NCBI GenBank assembly: GCA_023653785.1
Contig: JAMKCH010012471.1
Coordinates: 1-64,000 of the forward strand
DNA: 64,000 nt
Source: Ophioderma brevispina
Lineage: Eukaryota > Echinodermata > Ophiuroidea > Amphilepidida > Ophiodermatidae
Reading direction: 5' to 3'
The position numbers and the translations under genes were made by a program. Shown one piece after another: positions 45,313-57,200 of the stretch (position 1 is its first letter; each line of letters begins with the position of its first letter). The notes beneath the pieces are model-generated. The model was not told where the DNA came from and made no database searches. It saw only the letters and a list, made by a program, of their open reading frames with translations.

Positions 45313-45511
45313 CAGTGGCGTAACAGGCGGGGTGCAGGGGGCAGGTTGCCCCCCTGATGACTTTGGCCGTGAAAAAATTTGCAAAAATCATGTTAATCAT
45401 GCCCTCTGACCAGGAAAATTGCGCTGTTTTTGACCCCCCTGAAGGGAAAATTTCCCAGATTGGGAAATTTGCCCCCCAGAGCAGGCAAGAACCTTTTACA
45501 ACAACACACTG
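45313..45511. mobile_element. CAGTG-ended hAT-like MITE, short
   Basis: Starts CAGTGGCGTAACAGG and ends ACAACACACTG. Flanks GCTGTGTC (45305-45312) and GCCGTGTC (45512-45519) are an 8-bp duplication with one mismatch. 199 bp; inner GGTTGCCCCCCTGA type G/C blocks. Confidence 0.7.
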
Positions 45512-45911
45512 GCCGTGTCCTTTCATCAATACCCGGATAATGAAATCCTTATATTTTGAGACGTCCAGCAAGCATTTTTGATGATTGTATAATGTTACAA
45601 AACACGCATTGTTCCAAACATTGCTAACAATCCATACACAGACACTCGTCAACCTTACATGGCAGATTTTGTCTTACCAGAGCGTATTTCACTTTTACCA
45701 TCTACATTGTTTATCATCATGCACAGACCCATTCCAAACCCGATTTTTTATGATTTTATTTATTCGGGTCATACTGTCACAGAGAGTAACACCATGTTTG
45801 ACCTCAATTCACTATAACATGATTGCCACTATTAATTTTGTTAAATGAAATGACTTTGATAAACCTGTCTTAAAACAACTTGGGTTGATCCTGGGTACTA
45901 TATTTTCTGAC

Positions 45912-46143
45912 CAGTGGCAGCACCAGACTTTCAGTTTCCTTCTGGGGGAAAAACATGGGAAAAGTGAATTTTTTTTTGGGGGGGGGTGAAAATTGAATTT
46001 CTTCCCTGGGGGGAGGGGCAAACTTCCTAATTTTTGGCCCAAAATTGCTGATATTTCCCAAATTGGCAATTTTTTTGTGCCCAAAATTGCTGATTTTTGC
46101 CAAAAGATCCATAATTTTTTTCCTTCGGGGGGGGGGGGGGGGT

Positions 46144-46175
<32 letters not shown>

Positions 46176-46239
46176 GTGACTAGGCGGGGAAAGAAAAAGA
46201 TTAGGGGACCACTAGCCCCCTCCACTGGGGCCACCAATG
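45912..46239. mobile_element. CAGTG-ended hAT-like MITE with a long G run
   Basis: Starts CAGTGGCAGCACCAG; the right end reversed reads CATTGGTGGCCCCAG (11 of 15 match). Flanks TTTCTGAC (45904-45911) and TTACTGAC (46240-46247) are an 8-bp duplication with one mismatch. Contains an almost pure G run (about 46127-46174). The 178-codon minus frame over it is a proline-run artefact. Confidence 0.78.
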
Positions 46240-46247
46240 TTACTGAC

Positions 46248-47407
46248 AGGTGTGGTAGTCCCATGGCTGGTAAACCTGGCTCACTAGAAGCACGATCTTT
46301 TGTACACTTGGTATTTTGACAACTGCAGCTTTTAACAGAAAGCTCCATTTGTGCTTATTGCACAAATTGATTTTGTTCAGTTGACATAAGAGTCCTTGAG
46401 ATGGCTCTATAATTTACACGTGTGTCACACATGGGAAGGGGGGGAATAAAATACCAAGAGAAAAATTTGGTGAGAAGGGGGATAATGAGATTGAGAGGAA
46501 GAGGAAAAAGAAAGGAAAGGGGAGAAAGTTATTATCTTGCTATCACATATTTTCAGAATACATTCAGATTGTTTCCTTTTGCACTCTATGGGTGTCATAG
46601 ATTGCTTAAACTACATCGGTCCTCGGACCACTTTTGTCGCCTGCCATCCCGCGGTTTTGAATGATAGGCGCCTCACATGACCTTTGACGCTGGCATGTTT
46701 GAAACCTTTGACCTCATAAACACATTAGGGATTGCATTGTAAACTCCATACCCCAGCTTGTTCCAATTGCACTTTCAACAACTTTTCAAAAAAAAACGAG
46801 ATCAATTTTACATTTTTCAGCCTATTTTACAACTTGACCTCACCTGACCCTTTGGACCTTGGATGTGACCTTTGACGCTCATCATCAAATGCGGATGCCA
46901 TGTTTTGCACATGTTACCCTAAATTTGGTTTACATCCATCACAGTAATGTGTTATTAACAGGCAAATGTTTTACAACAACCTTTTTCAAAAGCACCAACA
47001 CCAACAACAAAAATCAACAACAACAACATACTCAGTGGAAAAGTGATCCCTGTGTCTTTCTGCCTTATGCAGGCGACACAAAATGACAGGAATTTTGTAA
47101 TGTTAATTGTTGAAAATTTTCTGCACTATTAACCCACCCCTCACCACCCCACATCAGATTGTTGATGAACACAATAGATAGCTGGAAAAACCTTAAACCG
47201 TAAAATGCGGAACGAAGTAAACTGATTGTGAACACTGAAATCCCTCTATTGACACTGTGGTTAGCGCCTGTGGAAAACATTGTCATTTTCAACCCCCTCT
47301 ATCTCAACATTCCTCAAAATACCAAATTATTTATTGAAAGGCTTTCAATTTTTTTTTAAGATCCACACATAGGTGGTCTGGTGTACGCCAAACCAACCTA
47401 TCAAACT
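46248..47407. other. Unassigned sequence
   Basis: No gene recognised. TGACCTTTGACGCT occurs at 46679 and 46867 and an ACAACAACAAC-type run at about 47000-47030. Confidence 0.4.
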
Positions 47408-48070
47408 TTAAAGTAACAGCACTTTTTAAAGAGGTCCTCCAATTTCCCAAGAATTTTGTACTTTTTGCAGTTGACTTGGTGTCTGAGCTGGTAAACTATA
47501 CCTGTGAATGTTAAAGCTCAACAACCGTCTAAATGTAATCGCAAAGAGGAATTTTGAATTAAGAAATAATAATATCATGTACAGATACTAATTCCAGCGG
47601 CTGCTGAACGGTTTCCTTCCAATATGCTATAGCCAGGAAATAGCATCCAGTTCCTATACCCATCCATTAGTTTGGTCCTTGGTTTGGGGGGGGGGGGTAC
47701 GAGGATGCAGTCCATCCCCACCCCCGCTCCAAATTCCACAAAAGGGCAAAAGGTTCCCTATTTTTTTGCTGAATTTTTTTGATAAAAGGTTCCAAAATTA
47801 GTCGAAATTTTGACAAAAAGTCCACTTTTTGGTGATCAAACATGTTCAAAAAGTCCAAAAAGGACCATTTTAGGGGGTTCGGATCTACTTTTAACCAAAA
47901 AGGTCCACTTTTTCTAAGTTCCCCCGCCCCCGACCCCCCAAAAATAAATCCTTCTACGGCCCTGATTTTTCACAATGGTTGGACAGAAAGTTTGCATTTC
48001 CAGTTCTTCCGTTGTTACCAAATTTTGAACTTGGGGGCACTCTTCAAAAAATGTGCTGTTATGGCTTTAA
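47408..48070. mobile_element. TTAA-type MITE, family G, copy 3, with nested N-family element
   Basis: Left end TTAAAGTAACAGCACTTTTT and right end AAAATGTGCTGTTATGGCTTTAA, inverted, with TTAA at both ends. GTAAACTATACCTGTGAATG, GCTATAGCC.GGAAATAG and CATCCATTAGTTTG match the 52.9-kb copy. Interrupted by an N-type insertion at about 47683-47965. Confidence 0.83.
47683..47965. mobile_element. hAT-like MITE, family N, copy 2 (left end damaged)
   Basis: The right end CCTTCTACGGCCCTG reversed begins CAGGGCCGTAGAAGG. Body of AAAAGGTCCACTTTTT-type purine/pyrimidine blocks as in the 33.2- and 50.4-kb copies. The left edge is a long G run with no clear terminus. Confidence 0.65.
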
Positions 48071-48516
48071 CCTAATATTACAGTATTTTACTGTTATCGT
48101 ATACATCATTGTATTAGGACTACAGGTTAATAAATTCCAAAATTATAACGGACCAATATAAATGTTGTACACAGCAAAGCACACTACCACATAAATATTA
48201 GTTCCCGCAACATGCCTGGCAATGTATCACCTCATCCTCCCACCCGCAAATACCAAAAAAGGTTCATAGAAAAGATCCAGGCAAAATAGTATATGGCACC
48301 CGATACCACTGCAGTTCACATGGAGCCTGTAACAATAATATCGTAGCCTGTAGATACCATTGGTATAAAGCAAAGCCAGCCAGCCTTTTTCGCAGACTTA
48401 TAATTATATACGAGAGGCCCCACAATAGGATGTTCCTACACTATGCAAGTCGTCTCAATTTTAATCTTCTTTTGTCGTATCACCTCCTCTATACATTTTT
48501 TTTTAACAAGGGCAGA
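48071..48516. other. Unassigned sequence
   Basis: Nothing recognised. Confidence 0.4.
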
Positions 48517-48864
48517 TTAAAGGTGCAACGAGCGATTTTCACATATCCGGTGTCCCCTAAAAAAATGAAAGTGCTGATTTTTGCCCTGAATGTACGGCGT
48601 TACCTCAAAAATAACCCCCATCTGAAGATAAGCTGAAAAATGTTTCTGTGTACAAAAATTGGTGAAATTTGTAATTTTGTATAGGAGCAAATACGAAATC
48701 ATCCTTGTTAAGTTTTATATTGAAATATAAGCAAATCAAAATAACCGTTTTTCTCTTTTAATCCATTTCTGTAGCCCAAATACAAGTACGATATCTATTG
48801 AGTGTCAATCTATATGAAATTACTGTTTATGACACAATATTTGAGTACCTCATTGCACCTTTAA
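48517..48864. mobile_element. TTAA-type MITE, family U, copy 3
   Basis: Starts TTAAAGGTGCAACGAGCGAT and ends GTACCTCATTGCACCTTTAA; termini inverted, TTAA at both ends (48517-48520, 48861-48864). 348 bp, no coding capacity. Best-preserved U copy. Confidence 0.9.
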
Positions 48865-49560
48865 ACAACCCATTTAAAGCATTACGCTGTGTCGTATGTT
48901 GTTTTGACGGGTTGGAATCACGGGTAAGAGATTCTTGATCCACCTCTTGACGTCATGATTTAAATCCTTGGTTAGATGTTACCGTGTATTTTTCATAAAT
49001 CAACCCGATTAGGCTTGATTTTGAGGTGACAGGGACGACGGAGTTATTGGATTGGTGCATGTACACAACACACTGTAACTATAGTAGATTCAACCCATCG
49101 TGTCACAGAGGGAAGTTTTGGACAGCGTCGGATTCGTGTGGAGAGGAGGCAGAAAAAAAATGATGTATCCCGATTCACCTGTTTCTGAATGAACGGATAA
49201 TCTGTCTTTCATGTTGACATCAATTTTTTACACAAGAAGTGCAAAGACTTTTATGTTCGCTTCGTATCCAAACCCAGGCGCATCAAAGGTGTAACATTCA
49301 ACCCTCACCTGTTACAACATGAATTCCCCTGAAGCAAATACGATTAGTCAGAATGTTTGAGAGTTTTATGATAGCTGAAATGCGCTTACGTTGACGTGAA
49401 TGCTTCCTTTAAGCGAGCATTGATTTTTCTTTTTCTCCGCTATCGCTCTATGTTTCAATAGAATTTAAGCACAGATTTAATTTTCACCACTGCACATGCC
49501 CCTCATCAATGCCCCATACCTTCAGAAAATACTATAAGTGACACAATTGTTGATCTACTA
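48865..49560. other. Unassigned sequence
   Basis: No gene recognised. Confidence 0.4.
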
Positions 49561-49561
49561 T

Positions 49562-51560
49562 AAAGCCAGGCCTAACGGTGGAGCAAAAACGCATAGCGCA
49601 TGCGCGAACCGGGATTTCGAGATACCGGAAGTGGCGTTTTGAGACGTAAACAAAGCAATGAAGCTCTACTCTAACTGGCTTAGCCGAAATATCGCAAATT
49701 ATAATTGTTGGAATCAATATTCGAACTGGGATGAAGGGAAGATAGAAACATACATGTTAAGCTGTGTGTGCAAATTTAGTTGCACGGCGAAATTGTGTGA
49801 AATAAAAAAGAAAAGAAAGTTTTTATAACCATTGTACAGTTAAAATGTGTCGAAAAAAGTGCATAATTTTCGTCTTCAATTTTCAACCGAAAATCGCAAT
49901 CGCCAAGCCATTTTTTGAAATTTGGCTTCAGAATATAGACTGCAATGCTAATACTGTTCTTACGTAAACCCTGCAACAGGTAGCCTTCATTTTTTTTCAA
50001 GAGAGTTCTGGATCAAAATTTGATGATGGCCGTTTCCGGCAGACATTGTAAAATGCTCACGCGACGGTGCTATACGTGCTCGTGTGTCCGGAAATTGTCA
50101 TCACGGTTAGCAGTTTACTACCTACCGACTAAGCCTCCGGCCTCCTACTCCTGCATCTACTGCTGATGACGAAATTGGTGACTGATTCATGGATTTCGAG
50201 GCATTCTGGAGCAGATGTTTGACATGCAGCATATTATGTAGGCAAGGCCTTCAGCTCATGCCTAGTTTTCGGTTTTTGGTCTAAAGCATGCGTGCTACTT
50301 AGCCTTAGTGCTAAAACTTCTAAGTTTAAAGCCTGTAGAATCTATCATTAATTGGACTTCTGTGCAATATTACCATAGTAATACAACCCTTACAACATAT
50401 CTTTGACAATACGCATGATTTATTTTGGGGGGTGCGGACCGTCAAAAAGGTGGACTTTTTTGGTAAAGTGGACCTAACCCCCTAAAACGGTCCTTGTTTT
50501 TTTTTTTTACTTTTGAACATCTGATCAACCAAAAAATGTGGACTTTCTTCTTGTCAAAATGTCTTAAATTTGGACCTTATTATGACAAAAAATGAGTCAA
50601 AAGTGGAATTTTTTGTGGAATTGGGGGGTCCTCGCACCCCCTGCCGTATGGCGATCTGTGAGTCATTGGGGTTCACCCAGGCCACCCGGTCACTAAACAT
50701 CCACACCCACGGGTGTGTGCCATTGTGACATCCATGACCCTGATAAATTCTACGTAATAAAGGTGCATAAATAAAGTGCTAATCTTCAGTTCTTGTGTCA
50801 GTGGTCCAAACCATCCCCCAACCCAAAACCCCCATCCATGCTACTTATTTAGGCCTAGGCTGATCTACTAACAGTAGTAGTAGCATCATTGCATACTAGG
50901 CTTAATATTTAGGGATGAGCCGGGAAAGTTTATAGTAGCATCACGCCATCATGCACCAGAAACTAGGCTCATAATATCCAGGGCTAATGTACTAGCGTAG
51001 GCTGGTGCATGATGTTACTAGATTGCATTTAGCTTCCATGACTCAGTGACGGTCCCAACAAAATCAGCATGTATTTCTTGGTTCCTGCTTGATCATGTTC
51101 AGGAGTACTTTTCAGTCAAGCCTCAGGATTTACACTTCAGGCAATGGATACTCACTAACGGGGGGTGCGTGCGTGACTTGGAGGAAGATAAGTTGGGGCA
51201 ACTAGTTACTAGTAGTGGTTTGGGGTGATGTGTAGGGCATTGGGGTTCATACTCGCGGCTACAAGCAAAGGCTCTGCGAACACCATCTAGGGTTAATGAG
51301 CATCTATGGCGCTAGCTAGGCTGGTTTAATAAATCCGCTAGTCATAAGGGTTCTTGCGGGTCAGGTCATCGAGTTCATTAAGAAAAAAAGTAATCGCTAG
51401 TGCATGTGGGGGAGGGGGGGGGGGGGAGGCCTACATTAAAAAGGGGTTCGCTAGTCATGGGATGTTGGAAGCTCAAGGGGTTGTTGGGTCGCTCGTCATA
51501 CGCTGGTGTTAGAAGGTTGTAACCCCTAAGGCCCAACCGCCTTGTATGCTATAGGTGGAT
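49562..51560 (+). repeat. Large inverted repeat, left arm
   Basis: About 2 kb, matching the reverse of 55400-57200. Landmarks from outside inward: GCATAGCGCATGCGCGAACC, GGAAGTGGCGTTTTGA, CGAAATATCGCAAATTAT, GTTGCACGGCGAA, ACAGTTAAAATGTGTCGAAA, AGTTCTGGATCAAATTTGATGA-like sequence, AAGTTTAAAGCCTGTAGAAT, GCCTAGGCTGAT, TTTAGGGATGA, AAAAAGGGGTTCGCTAGTCA. Divergent, with many indels. Contains an N-type MITE at 50407-50658. No coding sequence recognised. Confidence 0.82.
50407..50658. mobile_element. hAT-like MITE, family N, copy 3
   Basis: Starts CAATACGCATGATT and reaches GGGGGGTGCGGACC; ends CCTGCCGTATGGCGATCTG. Inner GTGGACTTTTTTGGTAAAGT block as in copy 1. No clear target duplication. Confidence 0.65.
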
Positions 51561-51829
51561 GTTTTTTATGATTGGAACTAGCTAACCCTTTGGTTTAGTG
51601 TACTAGCAAACCCTTTGGGTGTCTTATTATGACTAACCTTAGGACTGCGAAAAAACGCGGGGGTTTGACTTGGGACAGGACGCCCCTTAGGCTGTACTTG
51701 CATCAGTCTATGCTATAGCGGGGGGGGGGTCTGGCCTGTTAGCCTAGAATACAAATGTGCAGTTGAATCCCAAACACACAACACATTTTAAGCCATAAAA
51801 TCCTGGCCAGACACACACAGGCTTCGATC

Positions 51830-52150
51830 ACCAGGTGCACAGGTGCATTCAAGTTTATCTCTGTAGCAAGTAACTTTTGTATCCTGCATGCAATTGCATG
51901 TTCATGAAATTAAAAATGTGATTCCATAGAATCATCACTTTAGCTTTTTTTTAATAGAATGTAAATTGGATGTTGAAATCATAAAATTTTAGCTGACTGT
52001 CAAAAGCCGTAACGTTTGAAACCCAAGTCGAAATGAAATGTTAGTACAGTTTTACACATCATCCTGTGCATGTAACTTTCACACTGTGCATGTGCATGTA
52101 ATTTTTAAAGAATGTAACTCTTAATTGTAATAATGCAAAACTGACCAACA
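51830..52150 (+). repeat. Copy of the foldback-A core (GTGCATGTAA repeats)
   Basis: Matches 1985-2330: AGGTGCACA, CCTGCATGCA, TTAGCTT..TT, GACTGTCA, TGTGCATGTAACTTTCACA then TGTGCATGTAA. Probably a partial element A; the flanking arms are not clear. Confidence 0.6.
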
Positions 52151-52853
52151 CACCATGCACTTTTACATGGTTTTATAATACACACAATACTCTACTAGGT
52201 GGATAATGTATATGGTACATACTAATCCTTAAAACTATGTGGGGGAAAATTGCAGTTTTCTCCCGAATAAAGACTAACCACAACCTAGTAGCATCAGCCT
52301 ATCTAGTACATCAGCCATCGATGTTAACTGTGGCATTTTCATGAATTCCAACACTTCCTGTTCTATTCATGTCTTATTAGATTATGGTATTTACTAAAAA
52401 TAAATATATTTTTATTTGATTGTATCTTGCAGTTTTGTTATGAACAATTCCTTTTTTTCCATTTTTTTTTTCCGTATCCCATTGGCTACTGTGCTGTATT
52501 GCCTGTTCATTTAACAGACAGAAATACAAATTGTCAATATTCTTACAAGAAGACGACTGAATTTGCACTAGGTAGGCCCACTGGATAATAAGACTAACAT
52601 TCAGATGATAGAACAGATGGTCAACTTTTTTAAAATTAAGTGTGGGGGGAACAAGGTTGGATCGCTGCCCCTTTAACTTTTCCAAATAGTCTTTGGTAAC
52701 ATCACTATTACTATTTTACACCGTGGATATGCTACTTGTTTCAGGCTAATCAAATGAACATAATTTTGGAAAAACTTTCAGTTTTCTTCCTAAAATAATT
52801 GTGCCTTGCCCATGTTTGTGTTAAAAAAAACAATCTATTCGACACATTTGCCC
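52151..52853. other. Unassigned sequence
   Basis: No gene recognised. Confidence 0.4.
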
Positions 52854-53395
52854 TTAAAGCAATATTAGCACATTTTTTTTGAAAGCGCCCCACTTTTTTC
52901 AAAAAAATTGAGATTTGTTTAACAACAGTTTCATTGGTAACTGGCTAGTAAACTATACTTGTATGGTTGCTCGAAAATGTCCTTTGTGTCCACAAACGAG
53001 GAAATTTTTGAATTAGCATAATGTCTTATCAGGGTCCGATAAGAATTCAGTCTGCTGGAAATCGGCCTTCAATGTGAAATAGCCGGGAAATCGCGATGTA
53101 CTGGTCTACGCTCATCCATTAATTTGTTTTTGGTTTCAGGCAAGTCAATTAGAGGTTATCTTCTCGGGTGACACATTTTTGGACGGAGATAAAACTGCAT
53201 TTCCTCTCTGCCGTTAAGAAGTCCAATCTGGGGATCCAATTCTAATTACAAATCGCCTTATTTTATGATAAATACGGCATTTCTTAGCATTCCTCGTTCG
53301 CAGGATAGTTTCCCGAGACAATTACCACTAACTGGTGCCAAAATATCACTTTTAAATTGGGGGCGCTCTTCCAAAATGTGCCATTATTGCTTTAA
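52854..53395. mobile_element. TTAA-type MITE, family G, copy 1
   Basis: Starts TTAAAGCAATATTAGCACAT and ends ATGTGCCATTATTGCTTTAA, with TTAA at both ends. 542 bp. Long inverted terminal zone: CATTGGTAACTGG near the left, CCACTAACTGGTGCC near the right. No coding capacity. Confidence 0.9.
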
Positions 53396-55053
53396 ATGAT
53401 TATCTCACACAACTTTTCCTAGTCATTTCTTCATCATTAAGCAGCAATCTACAATCACAGACAAAATTGTTGGCCCACTTTACATGCCCGAAGCCAGCTG
53501 GGTGCCGGACGATTGCCAAGGCAGCCCGGGGGTCCTAAAATGGAGAAAAGATGGATCTTAAATAAGGATCAAAATTTGCACCAAAAAAAAAAAAAGAAAA
53601 AAAAAACCAAGTCATGCATTTCCCCCTGGACCAACACTGGGGCTCTTCCCCTGGATCCCCGTCAGTCCTTTAAAGCAGTCCGCTCCCTGAACTCATGTTT
53701 CATTATACCTCAGGTTTTCAATCGTTACCTCCAAAATAACTACATCTTGGCATGATACATAGTGTTTGTGGCACAAAAAGTAATGAAGAACTGAAGGTGT
53801 GCCAACTAAGTTTGTCTATGATTGTCTGGTCTACTTGTGCACAGCTGCACACGTAAGCCCACATCAAATTGAGAAGACAAGGATAACATAATGAGCAGTT
53901 TGCAGATAATGAGAATTTCAAGCCATGGGCTGAATCTACAAATGAGTTCTTTCAATTTATCCCTTTGCGAAATAAAAAAACGGGAAATAAAACAGATTCA
54001 GTGGTTAAAAGATGGGAAACCTATTCCGTGTGTTGATCCTTTTCTTCTTCCTATATCAACCTAAACAAACAAAATAAATGTCAATCAGCAAAGCAGTAAA
54101 ATTTAACTCACTAATTTGCTAGGCTGATTTAAATTAGCATCTAATTTGTGTGCGTAAATAAATACAGGCCATTCTAAAGATGTAACAAGTAAATTACTGA
54201 ACAGTACAAAAAAGCAGGGATGGGGTTCTATAGCTTTTCATAGTTTTACTATTGGAAAACACCAACAGAAATGCTAACAGCAGAGCTCCTATCACAGAGA
54301 TAATTATAAAAAAAAACGTTACAAAACAGTGTATACTGAAAAATAGTGCATGCTATTTGGTTAATTTCAGTTGGGTTGATGTGCCTGAAACCACCTGAAC
54401 CCCAGCACCGTCATCAATTACAAGGTAATTCTGAGCACAAAATGCTAGTTTCTAAAAATCATTAAATCACAGAGTGCAACAAAACACAAACTTTGCCCTT
54501 TAAAAAAACATGTACTACTCTGGATTTAAATTTATTTGGGCTGTTTAGCTTAAATGGCCCCGAGTCTGTTGTGGCATGCCCAAATCCCCCCCCCAAACAG
54601 TCATTTAAAAATGCAGTGAACAGAGATTGTACAAAAACACCCCTATAAAAACTTCACTAAAGTAGGCATAACTTGTGCAAGATTACCCTCCAATCTGTCC
54701 AAACTATCCTCAAGAACAGCAAGACTTGCACGTTAGCCCACTAGTATAAAAGTCTTCATTTTGTGTTATCTGCAACAACATAACCAGTGAAGAGGGTCCA
54801 ACTGAAAAAAAGTTTGGAATCCAGAGGGGACTTTTGTAAATTTTCAATCAACAAGGCCCACAGCTAGAATTGCTGGAGGGGTAGACTTTACAAAACTGGC
54901 CTTTTCCCCAAAGTTTTATGTTTTGCCATATGGGGGCACAGCAAAATTTCACCTTTTTTTAAAAATCCCCGCGATTTTCTTGCTTGCTGCACTTGACAGC
55001 AGCATGTTTACAGCATACTATCAACAAGTTGCATGGCTTTTTGTTCCTTTAAA
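53396..55053. other. Unassigned sequence between the large inverted arms
   Basis: About 1.65 kb with no recognisable gene or repeat end. Confidence 0.4.
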
Positions 55054-55275
55054 GTGACACAGCATTAATTTCCATCAACAAATTACAAAATTCCTCAAGC
55101 ATAACGACACTTTTTTAATAAGGTGGCAATTTTGTCAAATTTTTTGCCACAGTTGTGTACGTATTGTTTATTACTATAATGTGAATGTTATGCTCAAATT
55201 GTGTATTCATCATAAAAGAAGGGGTTTTTGTATCAGAATCGAGGATCCCTGATTATAATTAAAGGCAGTGCTGGA
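55054..55275. mobile_element. TTAA-type MITE, family G, copy 5 (partial)
   Basis: TTAAAGTGACACAGCATTAA at the left, then AAAGAAGGGGTTTTTGTATC, GGATCCCTGATT and AGGCAGTGCTGG, matching the left part of copy 2. The right part is absent. Confidence 0.55.
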
Positions 55276-55399
55276 ACAACCGAATTTCTCCAGCCCATCG
55301 CAAGCACCACACGAAAAGGGTTGTCTTAACTGGACTTGTGCGAACTAAACATAAAAAAAACAATCGATTTATGGTTAAATTTAAAATTTATGAATTAGT

Positions 55400-57200
55400 C
55401 ATCCTTTTCCAATGACTAGCTAACCCCTTTTTAATTAATGACTAGCGAAAACCTTTTTAATTTAAAGTAAAAATATCAAAAAATTATTTTAATGATTTAA
55501 TGAAACGGTGACTAGCAAACCTATAATGACTAGGCATTTTTTTACCCAGCCTAGGCTGGAATTACCCCGGATGCATGTTAGGCTGGTATGCACTGTGTGC
55601 TGCCATGTAGTTTATTAATCTTCCTCGATTCAGCAACGTAAGTGCGAGATCAAGTGCCCCACCCCCCCCGCCCGTAAGAAAAGCTTTAAAATTACGAGCT
55701 TTGACTCAAGTGATGCATACAAGAAATGGCCTTGATTTTTGTGAGTCATGATTCATGAAGCTAATGCACTAAGTTTACAAAAAAAACAAAACATCATGCC
55801 ACCATCCTAGGTCTAGTACTTAAGCCTGGGTGTGAAGCCTAGTATGCGCGATTGCTATAAACCTTTACTAGTAGCATCCGCCTTGACGGCTCAGAGTGAA
55901 CCGCGAAGCGCAAACGCTATAGTGAAATTGGCAGCCTCAACGGAATAAAACAAAACATGGTCTGTGAGGCTGAATTTGGCACCTCAAAAAATAACATGCA
56001 CCTGCAGTGTATCTTTGGGCTGCTGAATTCACTAGCGCTTTCGCACTTTTACACTAAGCACCGAGACAGTAATCATCCCTAAATGTTAGCTTAGTATACA
56101 CTGATACTACTACCCTAGTAGCTAGTTGCATCAGCCTAGACTTCTGTTCAAAATATTAGCCGTGGATGGTGGATTTGGCCATTTTGTGACCCAGGTTGAC
56201 TGGCAACCCCAAGGATTTTTGAGGTACACCAGATTCACTTTTTACTTTCATGCCATTGTGGGCAATCCCAGTCACGCCAGGACAGTGATAAATGGTCCCT
56301 GTTACCATAATTATGCAAATAGACTTCCAAGATTGGACCCTGCCATGGATGGTGGACTAGTCCCTGTAGTAATCTATGTATTGGGTGTATCACTGTCTTA
56401 CATAGCTTTGACTTAAGGTCCAAGCGACAAGACTAGAACCACAGGCTTTAAAACTTAAAATTGTATTACTTGAAGTTGAGGCTAAGTCCCGGGTGCTAAG
56501 TATTGGCCTAAATTAGACATTCAAGCCAACTCCGGGTAGCCAAAACTGGGCTTTTGATGATTTCCCCTTTTTGATATGTTCAAGAATCCCTCGAAAATCA
56601 GTTTATCAATTCCAATCATCAGTATAGAGACGTGAGAATGGCCGGATACAGGCGTTCCGTCCACCACGTATGAGCGCTGCCGTGTGCACTTAACAATGCC
56701 TGGGCCAGAATCGTCCATCATCAAATTTGATCCAGAACTTCTCTTTAAAAAATGCAGGCTAACTGTTTGACGATGTTACGTTTAAGCACAATAGTAGCAT
56801 TGGTATTGTATAATTTTCAACCGCACTTCCAAAAAGGGCTTTGAGATTTGCGATGTTCTGTTCAAAATTGAGACGAAAATTTTGCATTTTTTCCGACACA
56901 TTTTTCAACTGTACTACATGTATAAAAAACAGTCTTTTCTTTTCTTCTCTTTTTTATGTCACAAACTTCGCCGTGAACTAAGTTGCACACAGCTATGACT
57001 GTATGTTTCTATTTCACCCAACTTCTGGTCATCGTGCTTCAAACAATAATATTTTGCGATATTTTCGGCTTATAGCCGCCAGTAGAACTTTTGCTTTTTT
57101 ACGTTTTCAAAACGGCCACTTCCGGGATCGGAAAAAAAATTCCCCGGTTCACGATGCGCTATGCCGTTGCTCTCAGGTGAAGCCAGCCCTTGCCACTGCG
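55400..57200 (-). repeat. Large inverted repeat, right arm
   Basis: Reverse partner of 49562-51560. Reversed landmarks: AGCGCATCGTGAACCGGGG, AACGGCCACTTCCGGG, ATAATATTTTGCGATATTTTCGG, TTGCACACAGCTATGACTGT, TTTCAACTGTA, TCAAATTTGATCCAGAACTT, CCACAGGCTTTAAAACTTAAA, CATCAGCCTAGACTTC, TGACTAGCTAACCCCTTTTT. An open 96-codon frame at 56126-56416 has no recognisable motif. Confidence 0.82.

Noticed and set aside
45812..46348. 178-codon minus-strand open frame, second longest in the window
   Set aside because: It crosses a MITE and its long G run, giving a proline tract; composition and position are explained by the repeat.
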